From Actinomycetota bacterium (GTDB taxonomy: Bacteria > Actinomycetota > Acidimicrobiia > Acidimicrobiales > Poriferisodaliceae): 8,622 nt of DNA. Every line of letters begins with the position of its first letter. Within the stretch, counting starts at the first letter, position 1. The notes beneath the pieces are model-generated. The model was not told where the DNA came from. It searched no databases and saw only the letters and a list, made by a program, of their open reading frames with translations. This document shows positions 6,653 through 8,622 of this stretch, in pieces. The position numbers and the translations under genes were made by a program. The DNA lies in assembly GCA_002731665.1 (NCBI GenBank), contig PCCJ01000041.1:1-8622 (forward strand), written 5' to 3'.

Positions 6653-7810
6653 TTGACGGACACAATGATTAAGACAGGCGCCTCGACGGTCGAGTGCTGG
6701 ACGCCAGATAGCCCAGCCTTCGTCACGCCGAAACCTCTAAACGAAGCTAAGGTGGCAATCGTAACATCCGCTTCCTTGCATCACGAAGACGACGACGACT
6801 TCGCTCCGACCGACACAGGTTTTCGAGTTCTCAAAAAAGATCGTCAAGATATTGTGGTCGGTCACTGGAGCCCCAATTTCGATGCTTCCGGAGTGAGCGC
6901 TGACCTCAACGTAGTATTTCCAATCGACAGACTAAAAGAGCTAGAAGAACAAGGCAAAATAGGAAGTGTCTCAGAGGTGCACATCTCGGTAGCCGGAAAT
7001 CAATTCGACCTTTCTGGCATTCGACTGGACGGAGGCCCGGCCGCCGCCGCGCTGCTCAACCAACACGAAGTCGACGTCGTTCTGCTCACGCCAGTCTGAC
7101 CCCTCTGCACGCGTACGGTCAGTACGCTAGCGCACGTGTTGGAATCGGCAGGCATCGCCACGGTCACGATAGGATCCATTCGCGAACAGCTATACAACAC
7201 CGCCCCGCCCCGGGGTTTGTTCTGTGACTTTCCTCTGGGACGTCCGATCGGCAAACCAAACGACGCGCAATTCCAACATAAAGTACTCGATAGGGCCTTG
7301 AATCTTCTGCAGTCCCCTGATCAGGTTATAAAAGATTTCGCAGAGGCAATAGCTGACAACACCGAAGAAAACTTTGTTTGCAGTTTGCCGCCGAGATTTG
7401 ACGCCAAGCTGCATCCTGCCGTAGACGAAGCTCGAGGTCTAAAGCAAGCTTACGACCGATCCGTTGAAAAACTCGGCAACCGAGCAGGCGCTGCCCGGAC
7501 TATTCATGCTGAAGATATACCCGAAGCAATAGAGGCCTTCGTCAGAATTTCTGAGGGAACACCCTGGAAAGAAGCGGGAATACCTGGCATTCCCGCAAGA
7601 GTCGCCCAAGACATCCGAGGATACTATGAGATGGCGGCGATGGAGATAGCCGGACACACCCCAGCCGCGTGGGCAGGATACCGGTGGTATCGCGATGAAA
7701 CCGAGACAGGAAAAGTAATCAAGAATGCCCAGGCCGCCATGAAAGCAGCCGGTGTCAAGGAGGGCCTCTGGCGATTCCTCCTGGCGCTGGATGCGGGGGT
7801 ACCCGAGTAA
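6653..7810 (+). CDS. Selenoprotein of the glycine/sarcosine/betaine/D-proline reductase B family (in-frame TGA read as selenocysteine)
   Basis: One 385-residue protein is predicted, with TGA at 7097-7099 decoded as selenocysteine 149. The frame is identical on both sides and the homology does not break: NVVFPIDRL (86-94), then VLLTPV-U-PLCTRTV across the TGA, then DFPLGRPIGKPND (192-204) and EGTPWKEAG (301-309), all characteristic of the family as I recall it. Sec149 and Cys152 form a UxxC redox pair, the expected active site. A SECIS-like hairpin follows the TGA. The start is probably TTG 6653 (GGAG 6 bases upstream); ATG 6665 is possible. Clostridial relatives are the catalytic B subunits of amino-acid reductases, but their proprotein and acetyl-phosphate-forming partners are absent here, so this is probably a stand-alone reductase or thiol oxidoreductase of unknown substrate (inference). 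An unusual acidic run, HHEDDDDF (43-50), sits after the first strand. Selenocysteine machinery must be encoded elsewhere. Confidence 0.87.
7097..7099 (+). other. UGA codon recoded as selenocysteine
   Basis: The TGA lies between GTC (Val) and CCC (Pro) in the motif V-U-P-L-C. It is the only in-frame stop between the start near 6653 and the TAA at 7808-7810. The downstream open frame continues without any start codon suited to initiation: the first GTG, 7136, has no ribosome binding site and would begin after the active-site Cys. Confidence 0.85.
7106..7132 (+). promoter_or_regulatory. Bacterial SECIS element (selenocysteine insertion hairpin)
   Basis: GCGTAC (7111-7116) pairs perfectly with GTACGC (7122-7127) and closes a 5-base loop, GGTCA (7117-7121). 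Below a 2x2 internal loop, three more pairs are possible (7106-7108 with 7130-7132). The loop starts 17 bases after the TGA. Bacterial SECIS elements, bound by SelB, lie inside the coding sequence just downstream of UGA and expose a G at the start of the apical loop. The E. coli fdhF element, as I recall it, presents GGUC at almost the same distance. The hairpin also encodes part of the UPLCTRTVS segment, so it serves two functions. Confidence 0.8.
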
Positions 7811-7885
7811 TTTCTTGTGAAGTGCTTAATAAGGCGCACGGAGATTAGTGTTTGATGGGGGAATCCGAAATGGGAGGGCCCTCAA

Positions 7886-8622
7886 TCAAGTCCGCCCATG
7901 GGGCTCTTCAAAATCTACTGACGGCCCCCTCGGCAGAACTCCCGGCGGGCGACCACCGTAATAGATGCCTTTAATCGCTTCTATATCGACCGTCTCGGCG
8001 ACGCCCGGCGTCTGGTAGAGATCTCGGCAATACGGCCAAAGGTTCGCGTATTCCTTCAATTGCTGGCGATTGCATTTAAACTGGCCGTGATAGGCTAAGT
8101 CGAATCGAACGAGCGTAGCAAAGAGTCGCCAGTCGGCCTCGGTGATTGTCGCGCCGCAAAGATATCTCTGGGAATCCAGCAACTCGTCCAGCCCATCTAA
8201 TGTTTTAAATAAATCTAGAAATGCCCTATCGTAAGCTTCCTGAGATTGGGAAAATCCGCACCGGTAGACACCATTATTAATATTCGTGTAGATGCTCTCG
8301 TTCAACAAATCAATTCTTTTACGCAGGGGTTCGGGGTAATAATCCGTCTCCGACACTCCCGAGACCCCATCAAAGGCAGAGTTCAGCATCCGGATAATAT
8401 CTGCTGACTCGTTGTTGACAATGGTATGCGTATGCTTGTCCCAGAGCACGGGGACCGTGCACCGCCCAGAGAACTGTGCGTCTGCCGCAGAATAGACCTC
8501 GTGCATGTGTCTTGCACCCAGCAAGTGCTCGGGTTCGCCAAAGGTCCAACCTTCGGGGCCTGCCGCGGGCTGGGTGTAAGAAACGCTGATCAGCTCTGTT
8601 AATTTCTTTACGGACCGATAGA
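7886..8622 (-). CDS. yqjG: Glutathionyl-hydroquinone reductase, YqjG type (N-terminus beyond window)
   Basis: An open frame enters from the right edge and ends at TGA 7888-7886, giving 244 visible residues. A TTG at 8524 could be called as a start, but family sequence continues upstream of it (KLTELISVSYTQP, then EGWTF), so the true start lies outside. Family members are glutathione-transferase-fold enzymes that reduce glutathionyl-hydroquinones with glutathione in the cytoplasm. Visible signatures, numbered from the first visible codon, are TVPVLWDK (55-62), NESADIIRM (70-78, the glutathione-binding part of the thioredoxin-like domain), NNGVY (115-119), EADWRLFATLVRFD (161-174), FKCN (181-184) and NLWPYCRDLYQ (193-203) in the helical domain, ending EEPHGRT. 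The catalytic Cys-Pro-Trp motif falls in the roughly 70 missing residues. The gene is convergent with the selenoprotein across a 75-base spacer in which I see no clear terminator. Confidence 0.93.
   Translation of the reverse strand, partial: YRSVKKLTELISVSYTQPAAGPEGWTFGEPEHLLGARHMHEVYSAADAQFSGRCTVPVLWDKHTHTIVNNESADIIRMLNSAFDGVSGVSETDYYPEPLRKRIDLLNESIYTNINNGVYRCGFSQSQEAYDRAFLDLFKTLDGLDELLDSQRYLCGATITEADWRLFATLVRFDLAYHGQFKCNRQQLKEYANLWPYCRDLYQTPGVAETVDIEAIKGIYYGGRPPGVLPRGPSVDFEEPHGRT

Noticed and set aside
6614..7099. Separate 161-codon gene ending at the TGA, with a second gene starting at GTG 7136
   Set aside because: Both pieces are in one frame and are halves of one family. The second piece has no ribosome binding site and would begin after the active-site Cys, and a SECIS-like hairpin follows the TGA. 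They are one selenoprotein gene.
6653..7810. Bona fide glycine or D-proline reductase subunit
   Set aside because: The obligate partner subunits are missing from the window and the surrounding genes do not suggest Stickland fermentation; only the family name is supported.
7874..7883. Palindrome GAGGGCCCTC between the convergent genes
   Set aside because: It has no room for a hairpin loop and no T-tract on either strand. It may be a chance GC-rich palindrome rather than a bidirectional terminator.
8522..8524. TTG as the start of the glutathionyl-hydroquinone reductase
   Set aside because: Recognisable family sequence continues in frame upstream to the window edge, and a start here would remove the catalytic N-terminal motif.

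Overview
The window looks like chromosomal DNA from a free-living Gram-negative bacterium, most likely a proteobacterium and possibly a marine gammaproteobacterium. The reasons are a lipobox-type binding lipoprotein, a glutathionyl-hydroquinone reductase of the YqjG type, purine-rich ribosome binding sites and mixed base composition. The taxonomic guess is inference. I see no mobile element, tRNA, rRNA or CRISPR array.

Layout: (1) Positions 1-1591, minus strand: a secreted ADP-ribosylglycohydrolase-family protein that runs off the left edge. (2) A 183-base divergent intergenic region. (3) Positions 1775-5273, plus strand: a compact three-gene ABC sugar importer of the RbsB/RbsA/RbsC type (binding lipoprotein, double ATPase, permease). 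(4) After a 225-base gap, an aldo/keto reductase at 5499-6518 with a complete catalytic tetrad and a strong ribosome binding site. (5) Positions 6653-7810, plus strand: one gene interrupted by an in-frame TGA at 7097-7099. It reads as a single selenoprotein of the glycine/sarcosine/betaine/D-proline reductase 'selenoprotein B' family, with the motif U-P-L-C. (6) Positions 7886-8622, minus strand, convergent: the C-terminal part of a YqjG-type glutathionyl-hydroquinone reductase that runs off the right edge.

The most notable content is the selenoprotein. The frame before and after the TGA is the same. Family-typical sequence continues directly across it. A perfect 6-bp hairpin with a GGUCA loop sits 17 nt downstream, matching the architecture of a bacterial SECIS element. 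A standard gene caller would split it into two hypothetical proteins or call it a pseudogene. None of the partner subunits of the clostridial amino-acid reductases is present, so the substrate is unknown.

The left half suggests a scavenging unit. An exported N-glycosidase-like enzyme is divergent from an importer whose binding protein keeps the polar ligand residues of ribose-binding protein, so a ribosyl compound could be cleaved outside the cytoplasm and the pentose imported. The right half is redox-themed (NADPH-dependent reductase, selenoprotein, glutathione-dependent reductase). Whether the two halves work together is not shown by the sequence.
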